DNA of 12,364 nt from Synechococcales cyanobacterium 340R_concoct_173_sub (GTDB lineage Bacteria > Cyanobacteriota > Cyanobacteriia > Leptolyngbyales > Leptolyngbyaceae). Made by a program: the position numbers and the translations under genes. Every line of letters begins with the position of its first letter. Position 1 is the stretch's first letter. Where the stretch lies: NCBI GenBank assembly GCA_025354065.1, contig JANXNM010000071.1, positions 1 to 12,364 of the forward strand, in the 5' to 3' direction. Under the pieces are notes generated by a model. The model searched no databases, was not told the DNA's origin, and saw only the letters and a program-made list of their open reading frames with translations. This document shows, piece after piece, positions 1 through 5,710 of this stretch.

Positions 1-536
1 CCCTTCCACACCGTCACTGCCATCACCGAAAACAGGGCTACCCGAGCGTCCGTCCGCCAACCAACACCAGCTACTCCCAAGGCATTCAGCGCCTGATTCA
101 ATAGTCCATTACTATCATAAAGCCACTTCCAAGCAATCCCCGCCACCACCATGGAAACCACAACAGGCGTATAGAAAATCACACGGAACCATTGAATGCC
201 CCGCAGTTTTTGATTGGCCAGAATTGCCAAGCCCAACGGCAATGTCATGAGTAATGGCACAACACAAACTAGATACAAAAGCGTATTGTAGAACGATCGC
301 CAAAACAAATCATCATGGAGCAAAATCCGAAAATTCTTCAGCCCAATCCATTCCGGCGCACTCAGCAAATCGTATTCTGTAAAGCTCAAATAAAAGGCTT
401 GGATGACCGGGTAAAATATCGTTAATCCTAACAACAACAACGCAGGTAATAAAAAGAAATAGGGGGTCAACGATCGCATATTCACACCCCACCGATTCAA
501 TGCCAAACCCGATCGTTCCGAGTGTTGCAGACTCAT
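1..536 (-). CDS. Carbohydrate ABC transporter permease, MalF/UgpA type (partial, C-terminus beyond window)
   Basis: Inner-membrane permease subunit of a CUT1-type sugar or polyol ABC importer. The minus-strand frame is open from 536 to the left edge, giving about 178 residues. A short polar N-terminus leads into a first membrane segment beginning SLTPYFFLLPALLLLGL and then IFYPVIQAFYLSF, a classical start for this family. It continues with EWIGLKNF, SFYNTLLYLV, a second and third hydrophobic stretch, and IQWFRVIFYTPVVVSMVVAG followed by WKWLYD and a final VWK. The EAA loop that contacts the ATPase would lie beyond the edge, so it cannot be checked. The start is uncertain: ATG at 536 gives the usual 20-30 residue cytoplasmic tail, and ATG at 479 would begin right at the first membrane segment. 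Neither has a good Shine-Dalgarno. The substrate is unknown. The partner permease and binding protein are presumably outside the window. Confidence 0.88.
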   Translation of the reverse strand, partial: MSLQHSERSGLALNRWGVNMRSLTPYFFLLPALLLLGLTIFYPVIQAFYLSFTEYDLLSAPEWIGLKNFRILLHDDLFWRSFYNTLLYLVCVVPLLMTLPLGLAILANQKLRGIQWFRVIFYTPVVVSMVVAGIAWKWLYDSNGLLNQALNALGVAGVGWRTDARVALFSVMAVTVWK

Positions 537-567
537 AAAATACCCACAAACATAAAATACCCATAAA
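534..567. repeat. 17-bp tandem duplication at the permease start
   Basis: Two adjacent copies, CATAAAATACCCACAAA (534-550) and CATAAAATACCCATAAA (551-567), differ at one base. Read on the minus strand, each copy ends in TATTTTATG, so the proposed permease start codon (536) and its 5' flank are duplicated. The upstream ATG (553) is in a different frame. Confidence 0.85.
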
Positions 568-697
568 CAATAGAGGAGGAGGAAAATAATACTAGGCACG
601 AATAACAGAAAAAATGAGAGCAGTCTTCAAAACCACACTCAACATAGCAAGCTAAAGAGCCTAAATAACTAAATTCCAACTAAAATCAACGGCTCTC

Positions 698-1363
698 CTA
701 ATCTTCTTCAACTTCAATACGCTTGATCGCGCGACGCGGTGGCATCACCTGCACTCGACGACGACTAGCAGGTTGGGCCGTTGGTAAATAAGCTTGATAG
801 TCATCATGGATAAACTCGATCGTTCGACCCGATCGGTTTTGGCGAGCTAACAACACAAACATACCTACCAAGGCAATGCCGCCCCCAAACGTCAACATCA
901 TGCCACCTAACGCCCAGGGCAATCCCGACAACACTGACGTTGCGGCCTGCTCAGATGGACTACTTACGGGAGATGTTGGTTGAGGAAGCATTGCTGCTGA
1001 TGGCTGCTGAGCTAGTGCGCCCGTCCGGACTTGAGCCGTCATTGTATCCATAACCGTCTGCTGACTACGAACTTGCAATTGGAGCTGCTCAATTTGGGCC
1101 TTTAATGACTCAACCTTGACATCCAACTTGGCATCCTCATAGGGCGATCGGCTTGGAACCGCTACCATAGGATTTTGAGTGGGAGGCATAGCTTGCCCCA
1201 TCACCGGATTTACATTCCCTTGACCCAAGGATAATTGAGGAAGTTGGAACGACTGTTGAGAGGGCATAGATGAGGAACCGATCGTCAGACCACCCCGCAT
1301 CATCACTAATGCCACCAATCCGGCTAATGCCGCACCACCTAGAAAAGAGGTTGTATCACTCAT
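698..1363 (-). CDS. Hypothetical protein with two membrane segments and a Pro/Gln-rich, coiled-coil loop
   Basis: I do not recognise this 221-residue protein. It has a hydrophobic segment at about 7-23 and a second at about 148-173. Between them lies a roughly 120-residue loop rich in Pro, Gln, Ser and Met. Within the loop, residues 76-111 have a heptad-like pattern of Leu, Val and Met typical of a short coiled coil. After the second segment comes a charged tail with a basic patch (about 196-215, several Arg) ending in acidic residues. This suggests a small membrane protein that oligomerises through its loop. The ATG at 1363 is supported by AAAAGG at 1372-1377, eight bases upstream. It lies 161 bp upstream of the permease on the same strand, but nothing indicates a shared job. 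Composition and HIP1-core content match the neighbours, so transfer is not suggested. Confidence 0.8.
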   Translation of the reverse strand: MSDTTSFLGGAALAGLVALVMMRGGLTIGSSSMPSQQSFQLPQLSLGQGNVNPVMGQAMPPTQNPMVAVPSRSPYEDAKLDVKVESLKAQIEQLQLQVRSQQTVMDTMTAQVRTGALAQQPSAAMLPQPTSPVSSPSEQAATSVLSGLPWALGGMMLTFGGGIALVGMFVLLARQNRSGRTIEFIHDDYQAYLPTAQPASRRRVQVMPPRRAIKRIEVEED

Positions 1364-1591
1364 TGCTCTAGCCTTTTCGTCTGGATAAAACTCAACGGAA
1401 CCAGTAAATATATTGTCAGGAACTGAGACCGCTCCACATAATAACCGCGATTTTCAACTCTGATCTAGTAATTCATAACTAATTTTCAATATCACTACTT
1501 TAGGTAGGTGTTTTACTTTTAAGTTACGCAGTCACGATATAAAAAATTTATCCTAATTTACCCGATCGCCCGGAACACAGGGCAAGTCGCT

Positions 1592-1611
1592 TGTAGTCCT
1601 CCTGTAGTCCT
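1592..1611. repeat. Direct repeat TGTAGTCCT, 11-bp period
   Basis: TGTAGTCCT occurs at 1592-1600 and again at 1603-1611, separated by CC. The period is 11 bp, about one helical turn, and the pair lies about 31 bp upstream of the TAGAAT -10 candidate, so both copies would face the same side of the DNA. It could be an activator or repressor site, but I do not recognise the motif as a known box. Confidence 0.4.
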
Positions 1612-1641
1612 AAAGAAAGATTATCCCTTATTCAGATTTGC

Positions 1642-1647
1642 TAGAAT
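1642..1647 (+). promoter_or_regulatory. Candidate -10 element of the MshEN-like gene
   Basis: TAGAAT matches the -10 consensus at five of six positions and lies in an AT-rich stretch upstream of the plus-strand gene. There is no convincing -35 hexamer 16-18 bp upstream, so it may depend on an activator or not be used. Confidence 0.3.
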
Positions 1648-1702
1648 AAAGGAAGTTACTCTACAGAATTCCATCAAAACAAGCCATCCTAAATTTTTGT
1701 CT

Positions 1703-2296
1703 ATGTTTATGTCTACGTCACCCGATTTAAATTCAAATACTTCTGAAACTCGTCTGGGTAGCTACTTAATAGAAGCTGGATTGATCACGCCCGCGCAGGT
1801 TTCAGTTGTGCTGAATGATCAGCGGGTGGACACTGATATGCGGTTTGGGGAAGTGTTGGTAGCGCGGGGATGGGTTAAGCCCGAAACAATCGAGTTCATC
1901 ATGACTCGGGTGGTTGAACCCGAACGTCGCGCAACTCACGATCGCAACCTTGCTGAATCGCTTCCCGAATCACAGAAGCAAACCCAAGCGTCACAAGCTC
2001 CAAAAATACAACCTTATCGGGTAAAGCATTTCGCCGATCATTCAACCGAAACCCTAGTCGCTCCACCAGCACAAGCCCAAAAATTGACTCCACCGCCCTA
2101 TCCCCCAACGCCTCCGGTGATTGCTCGTGCCCGCAGTTTAGACGGGGACTTTGAGCTTGAAATTTTAGACTCTCTCGTCGATATAGGTCCCCTAAGTGGG
2201 GCATCTAGTGAGGCATCCAAAACCAATGCCCGTCCTAACGATCGTAAACCCCTTCCTTCGGTGCCTGAAGATGGCGGCGTTAACTGGGCGGGTTAA
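1703..2296 (+). CDS. Stand-alone MshEN (GspE/PilB N-terminal)-like protein, candidate c-di-GMP binder
   Basis: A 197-residue protein. Residues 17-70 carry two tandem 24-residue repeats resembling the MshEN fold at the N-terminus of type II secretion and type IV pilus ATPases. Repeat one (17-40) has RLG, LI, G26-LI, V33, L37 and Q40, matching the published c-di-GMP binding pattern with one conservative change (Leu to Val at 33). Repeat two (47-70) starts RFGEVLVARG and is looser. The rest, about 75-197, is Pro/Ser/Ala/Gln-rich, probably disordered, with no Walker motifs, so it is not a truncated ATPase in any obvious sense. A likely role is a small c-di-GMP-responsive adaptor, for instance for pili or export (inference). 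ATG 1703 is chosen; TTG 1697 and ATG 1709 are alternatives and none has a Shine-Dalgarno. Its stop overlaps the stop of the convergent endopeptidase gene. Confidence 0.75.
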   Translation: MFMSTSPDLNSNTSETRLGSYLIEAGLITPAQVSVVLNDQRVDTDMRFGEVLVARGWVKPETIEFIMTRVVEPERRATHDRNLAESLPESQKQTQASQAPKIQPYRVKHFADHSTETLVAPPAQAQKLTPPPYPPTPPVIARARSLDGDFELEILDSLVDIGPLSGASSEASKTNARPNDRKPLPSVPEDGGVNWAG

Positions 2297-3063
2297 AGGT
2301 TTTTAGAGAGGACTTCAGGACTGAAGCTTTTCACGACTCGCCCTGCCCCACGCAACTCAGACCAATAATGACGGCTCACGGGATCATCGCTGGCGCTATC
2401 CAATGAATCGATGCCGATGCCATTGCGACCATACTGGATTCCCGAGCTATGAATATACTCATCATTACCAAGATAAAGCCCCACATGAGTTGCCTTAATC
2501 GGGGTTCCGAAGAATATTAGATCTCCAGGTTGAAGGTGTTCTAGAAGTTGGGATAAATCCTGCCAGGGGATCGCCGTTAAAAATGACTCTTGTTGATAAG
2601 CATCCCGTGGCAACTGAACCCCGATCGATCGAAACGCCGCCTGCATCAAGCCCGAACAGTCATAATTGGGAGCCACAGTGCCGCCCCAGAGATACTGATT
2701 GTCCACCGTCATGGCCTGACGAGCAAAACCGATCGCATCAACCAACCGTGTTTTAATTTCTAAGGCTGTCACCACGGGCGCACAGTACTGCGTCTCACTC
2801 GCCACCAATTTGTCCCAATCCGCCGGATCCAGCCAGCCCGGATATTCGTCCTCCAGCAATTTCACAGTTAACGGAGCGATCGGTGCAGTACTATCGATTT
2901 TTACATTCCTCTCCCCACCATTCTGAAAATTGATAGCCTGGGGATCTATAGTCAACCACCGATCGGGAGCGGCCTGCGTCACCAATGAATTTAATTCAGG
3001 TGAGCTGTAGAGATTTAAATTGTCTAAAATTCGATATTGCACTTGATCTTCAACCTGTCGCAT
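2293..3063 (-). CDS. NlpC/P60 (C40) gamma-D-glutamyl-diamino acid endopeptidase, AvPCP/NpPCP type
   Basis: A 256-residue cysteine peptidase expected to cut the bond between D-Glu and the diamino acid in murein peptides. The N-terminal 100 residues or so fit the bacterial SH3-like domain (RILDNLNLYSSPEL and later YPGWL). The C-terminal NlpC/P60 domain has YLWGG (124-128), catalytic Cys136 in YDCSG, His193 in THVGLYLG and a third polar His205 in YIHSSG. Length and domain order match the structurally characterised Anabaena and Nostoc enzymes, which act on free murein peptides in cell-wall recycling. No signal peptide is visible, consistent with a cytoplasmic role. The frame could extend to TTG/ATG codons up to 3117, but ATG 3063 has AAGG eight bases upstream and starts the SH3-like region directly. 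It is head-to-head with the serine hydrolase gene, 15 bp apart. Confidence 0.9.
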   Translation of the reverse strand: MRQVEDQVQYRILDNLNLYSSPELNSLVTQAAPDRWLTIDPQAINFQNGGERNVKIDSTAPIAPLTVKLLEDEYPGWLDPADWDKLVASETQYCAPVVTALEIKTRLVDAIGFARQAMTVDNQYLWGGTVAPNYDCSGLMQAAFRSIGVQLPRDAYQQESFLTAIPWQDLSQLLEHLQPGDLIFFGTPIKATHVGLYLGNDEYIHSSGIQYGRNGIGIDSLDSASDDPVSRHYWSELRGAGRVVKSFSPEVLSKNL

Positions 3064-3078
3064 AAAGCCAGCCTTACC

Positions 3079-4017
3079 ATGCCATTTTTCAAAAAAGAAG
3101 CCCAACTCGAACTCCAAGGCGATCGAATTCTAGATGCCATCTGGAAAGCCTATCCTAAACTCGCTAAAAATCAACTGGCCCTAACCTGGATTGTCTACGA
3201 TCAACCCTTTGTTAATACTGGCGGAGCACTCAAATCCACTGAATTTTGGAGTCAGATTCCTCGGGGCTTCAGCTATCGCGGGGTCGAGTGCCTCTATCCG
3301 GCCAGCGTCGTCAAACTATTTTATTTAGTCGCTGCCCACGAATGGCTAGAGCAAAGCATGATCCCCGCCAGCAACGAACTCGATCGGGCCATGAATAACA
3401 TGATTGTGGACTCCAGCAATGATGCCACGGGCTTGATTGTGGATATGCTCACGGGCACCACCAGCGGCCCAGACCTCGCGGGCGGACCATTTGAAACCTG
3501 GAAACATCAGCGCAACCTAGTCAACCGCTACCTGCAATCGCTTCAATGGGAAGAATTGAACAGCATCAACGTCTGCCAAAAAACTTGGGGCGATGGACCC
3601 TATGGACGGGAGCGGGCTTTTTACGGCGAACGTCTGGGCAACCGCAATAGCCTCACTACCGATGCCACCACTCGAATGCTCCATGCGATCGTGGGCGGAG
3701 TCGCCGTGTCCAGTACCCGATCGCAATCCATGATGGATACCTTAGCCCGATCGATCAATCCGGCGGCCCTTAAGGCTGATCCAGAAAATCAAGTTACGGG
3801 TTTCTTGGGTAATGGTTTGCCCATTCACGCCCGCCTCTGGTCCAAAGCTGGATGGATGAGTCAAGCTCGTCACGATACGGCATACATCGAAACATCAGAC
3901 ACCATGCCATATTTATTAACTGTTTTCACCGAAGGGAAAGAAAATAGCCATGATGAGACTCTTTTGCCCTTCATCTCTCAACAAATTTATGCAGAAATGC
4001 GATCGATTTCTAGTTAA
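3079..4017 (+). CDS. Class A beta-lactamase-like serine hydrolase
   Basis: A 312-residue protein of the penicillin-recognising serine hydrolase fold. The three active-site motifs are visible: SxxK as S76-V-V-K79 in YPASVVKL, the SxN motif as S112-S-N114 in VDSSNDATG, and a KTG equivalent as K256-A-G in WSKAGWM. The family includes beta-lactamases and D,D-peptidases; a cyanobacterial lineage is annotated only as serine hydrolase, and I cannot assign a substrate. There is no signal peptide or membrane segment, which is odd for a periplasmic beta-lactamase and fits a cytoplasmic murein-peptide or ester substrate (inference). ATG 3079 is preferred over the in-frame ATG 3037, which would overlap the divergent gene and add residues not typical of the fold. 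The gene ends about 100 bp before a likely terminator. Confidence 0.85.
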   Translation: MPFFKKEAQLELQGDRILDAIWKAYPKLAKNQLALTWIVYDQPFVNTGGALKSTEFWSQIPRGFSYRGVECLYPASVVKLFYLVAAHEWLEQSMIPASNELDRAMNNMIVDSSNDATGLIVDMLTGTTSGPDLAGGPFETWKHQRNLVNRYLQSLQWEELNSINVCQKTWGDGPYGRERAFYGERLGNRNSLTTDATTRMLHAIVGGVAVSSTRSQSMMDTLARSINPAALKADPENQVTGFLGNGLPIHARLWSKAGWMSQARHDTAYIETSDTMPYLLTVFTEGKENSHDETLLPFISQQIYAEMRSISS

Positions 4018-4110
4018 ATATTCTAATTAAACAGTAGTGGAAAATACAACTAACTCAGTATTTCGCCGTGATAATAAAAAATGTGTCCTAGAGTCAAATC
4101 ACTAAAGTTT

Positions 4111-4138
4111 AGCAGTCTCGTGTAGGGCTGCTTTTTTA
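4111..4138 (+). terminator. Rho-independent-type terminator after the serine hydrolase
   Basis: AGCAGTCT (4111-4118) can pair with GGGCTGCT (4125-4132), including G-T wobbles, with a six-base loop, followed directly by TTTTTA. It lies about 95 bp downstream of the stop codon. It is less good on the minus strand, so it mainly serves the plus-strand gene. Confidence 0.6.
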
Positions 4139-4181
4139 TTGGAGTCATCGAAAACAATTAATCCCGACAACTTGCTTCTCT

Positions 4182-4751
4182 CTAGTTGGTAACCTCGGAT
4201 ACTTCAAAAATTTGCCCATCAAAATCTTTTACTAAGAAGTTCAGAGGCCGATCGCTACGAATTTTATGCTTTAAATCAAGACGTTGGGTACGCATCAGAA
4301 TCTGGTCGAGGCATTCACGATCGAAACAAATATGGCGGTGACGAGAATTTTCGCCCATACTCGCCCCAGAAATAACGTGAATCTGAACATTTTTACGCAG
4401 TTGATACCACAGGCCATCATTTCCCGCACCTCGAACCGTTGTGCTACCCGCTGCCCCCGAGAGATACATCGGATTAATGCCCGCTGTACCTAGAGATTGC
4501 TCGTAATTATAGTAATAGTGCAATGGAATATCCGCTGCATTCAACCGCAACACACCCGCATAAAACTGCCGCGCCGCCTCTAAGTCCGATACCATCACTG
4601 TGTAGACCTTCGGCGCACTGGTTAAGAACATCCACATCGCGCCGCCATAGGCCGCCAACAACATCACCATGATCCCCTGAGTCGAAAACAAGCCATCACC
4701 AAGCGAGGCCCAAAGGCTAGCGATCGGAACAATCGGGAATAGGGGTGTCAT
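4182..4751 (-). CDS. Membrane-anchored VOC/glyoxalase-fold protein
   Basis: A 189-residue protein with a single hydrophobic segment at about 26-44 followed by a soluble domain from about 48 to the end. That domain reads as a vicinal-oxygen-chelate fold: a first strand KVYTVMVSD, then LEAARQFYAGVLRL, the typical helix of glyoxalase and extradiol dioxygenase folds, then a second half with RHICFD (139-144) and a final strand FLVKDFDGQIFEVSE. His140 and Glu183 sit where VOC metal ligands commonly occur, but a full metal site cannot be proven by eye. The reaction is unknown. ATG 4751 has AAGG nine bases upstream. The leading membrane segment is unusual for this family. A G-rich tract lies just upstream on the opposite strand. 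The gene is monocistronic and divergent from the sigma-like gene. Confidence 0.8.
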   Translation of the reverse strand: MTPLFPIVPIASLWASLGDGLFSTQGIMVMLLAAYGGAMWMFLTSAPKVYTVMVSDLEAARQFYAGVLRLNAADIPLHYYYNYEQSLGTAGINPMYLSGAAGSTTVRGAGNDGLWYQLRKNVQIHVISGASMGENSRHRHICFDRECLDQILMRTQRLDLKHKIRSDRPLNFLVKDFDGQIFEVSEVTN

Positions 4752-4764
4752 GCTAAATTGCCTT

Positions 4765-4788
4765 GGGAATGGGGAACAGTGGGGAGGG
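4765..4788 (+). other. Potential G-quadruplex tract
   Basis: Four runs of three or four G (4765-4767, 4771-4774, 4781-4784, 4786-4788) separated by 3, 6 and 1 bases satisfy the G3-N1-7 pattern. It lies 14 bp upstream of the VOC start codon, on the strand that is template for that gene. It also resembles the GGGGAA-rich short repeats known in cyanobacterial intergenic DNA. Confidence 0.5.
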
Positions 4789-4817
4789 TGGAAATAGGGA
4801 CAGCAGCTTCTTTTTTC

Positions 4818-4832
4818 AATATTACCAATATT
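4818..4832. repeat. Symmetric AATATT-ACC-AATATT element
   Basis: AATATT at 4818-4823 and 4827-4832, separated by ACC. As AATATT is itself palindromic, the pair is both a direct and an inverted repeat, and TTTTTTCA flanks it on both sides (4811-4818 and 4831-4838). It lies between the divergent VOC and sigma-like genes, where an operator could sit. Confidence 0.3.
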
Positions 4833-4990
4833 TTTTCAGGATCAGAACACTTTTGACAGGTTTGGATTCCCGGTTTTTGAGCCGGATTCCAAGTGTGATC
4901 TTCAAAAAGCTGTTTTTAAATTGAACCCGCGAATTATCATATCGGTGTTTAGACTTAAAATCTTTGTTTTTTAGCCCCCACCCCCAATCA

Positions 4991-5602
4991 GTGTCACTTC
5001 CAACCTTCGCTGAAGCCAACCATCCTTTAATCCGATCGCTTTCCCAACAAAACGATCAAGAACTGATCGCGCTGTTTCAGCAATATCCCGACTTGGGTCA
5101 GTATTTCGTGACGATTTTTTGTCGTTACAGCGGACTGGTGTATCGGGTCGTTCAACATGCTGCTAAGTCTCCTGTTCAAACCGACTATCTTTTCGCCTTG
5201 GCATGGCGACATGTGTTTAATGAATTAAGTGGTCTAGAGGTTTCGCAACTAAGCGCAGGGTTCCAAGGATGGCTATTGTCCACGGTTGCAGACTGTATAA
5301 ACACGATCAAACTCCCGCCTGTGGAAGAAGTTCATTATGATCTTCAATCTGCGTCTCCCCCGTTTTGGTGCTATCTCGATCGTGCCCTAGATGAGATGCC
5401 GCCGACCTTACGGCTAATTATTGTGATGGCTCAAACGTTCAACTGGAGTGAGACCCGAATTTCGGCATATCTTGAGGCTGAAGGCGAAGTCATGCCGCCC
5501 GCTGAGGTCCGTCGTCAACTGGAAGCAGGCTATCGGCTCTTAGAAACACGCTTACCTGAAGATATTCGATCGATTTATTTGATGAATTCTATGAAAGCTT
5601 GA
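4991..5602 (+). CDS. Divergent sigma-70-like (ECF-size) protein
   Basis: About 203 residues. Residues 15-85 resemble sigma region 2: DQELIALFQQYPDL, then FCRYSGLVYRVVQH and AWRHVFNEL, where the last helix would contact the -10 element. Residues 134-190 resemble region 4: DEMPPTLRLIIVMAQTF is the usual helix before the helix-turn-helix, followed by NWSETRISAYLEAEGE. The turn is degenerate and stretched compared with standard ECF sigma factors, so promoter recognition through region 4 may be weak. I know similar proteins only in cyanobacteria, annotated as sigma-70 family. There is no in-frame ATG near the N-terminus: GTG 4991 begins just before the conserved LPTFAEANHPLIRSL, and TTG 4964 is an alternative. 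Neither has a Shine-Dalgarno. The TPR gene follows 108 bp downstream on the same strand and may be co-transcribed. Confidence 0.75.
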   Translation: MSLPTFAEANHPLIRSLSQQNDQELIALFQQYPDLGQYFVTIFCRYSGLVYRVVQHAAKSPVQTDYLFALAWRHVFNELSGLEVSQLSAGFQGWLLSTVADCINTIKLPPVEEVHYDLQSASPPFWCYLDRALDEMPPTLRLIIVMAQTFNWSETRISAYLEAEGEVMPPAEVRRQLEAGYRLLETRLPEDIRSIYLMNSMKA

Positions 5603-5710
5603 TAACTCTTGGTCTATTTTTGGGTAATACTTAGGCAATATTTAAGAGTTGTGCGCAAACCTGTGCATTCTGTATTCCATTCTTGTCTTCATCTATTGGG
5701 AGTTGTCTCC

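Larger units (their letters stand above)
1364..1702. other. Divergent intergenic region (339 bp)
   Basis: AT-rich spacer between the two-membrane-segment protein (minus) and the MshEN-like protein (plus), so it should hold both promoters. On the plus strand TAGAAT (1642-1647) is a good -10 candidate, about 55 bp before the ATG, without a matching -35. A 9-bp direct repeat lies just upstream of it. I see no open frame with coding character, RNA gene or clear terminator. Confidence 0.6.

Noticed and set aside
313..570. Minus-strand open frame of 85 codons overlapping the permease start
   Set aside because: The overlapping minus-strand frame reads as a canonical sugar permease to the window edge; this one has no family character and begins with TTG.
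3037..3117. Overlapping long starts of the endopeptidase and serine hydrolase
   Set aside because: The longer N-termini are only back-translations of each other's opposite strand; the shorter starts fit both families, and the endopeptidase one has a Shine-Dalgarno.
4853..4858. Perfect TTGACA as a -35 element for the sigma-like gene
   Set aside because: No -10-like hexamer lies 16-18 bp downstream, so it is not supported as a promoter.
4822..5019. Minus-strand 65-codon open frame across the VOC/sigma intergenic region
   Set aside because: It overlaps the start of the sigma-like gene on the other strand, is Lys/Asn/Ser-rich without a recognisable domain, and has no Shine-Dalgarno.
5609..5710. 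N-terminal extension of the TPR protein from TTG 5609
   Set aside because: The signal peptide and Shine-Dalgarno point to GTG 5711; the extension would bury the signal sequence 34 residues in.
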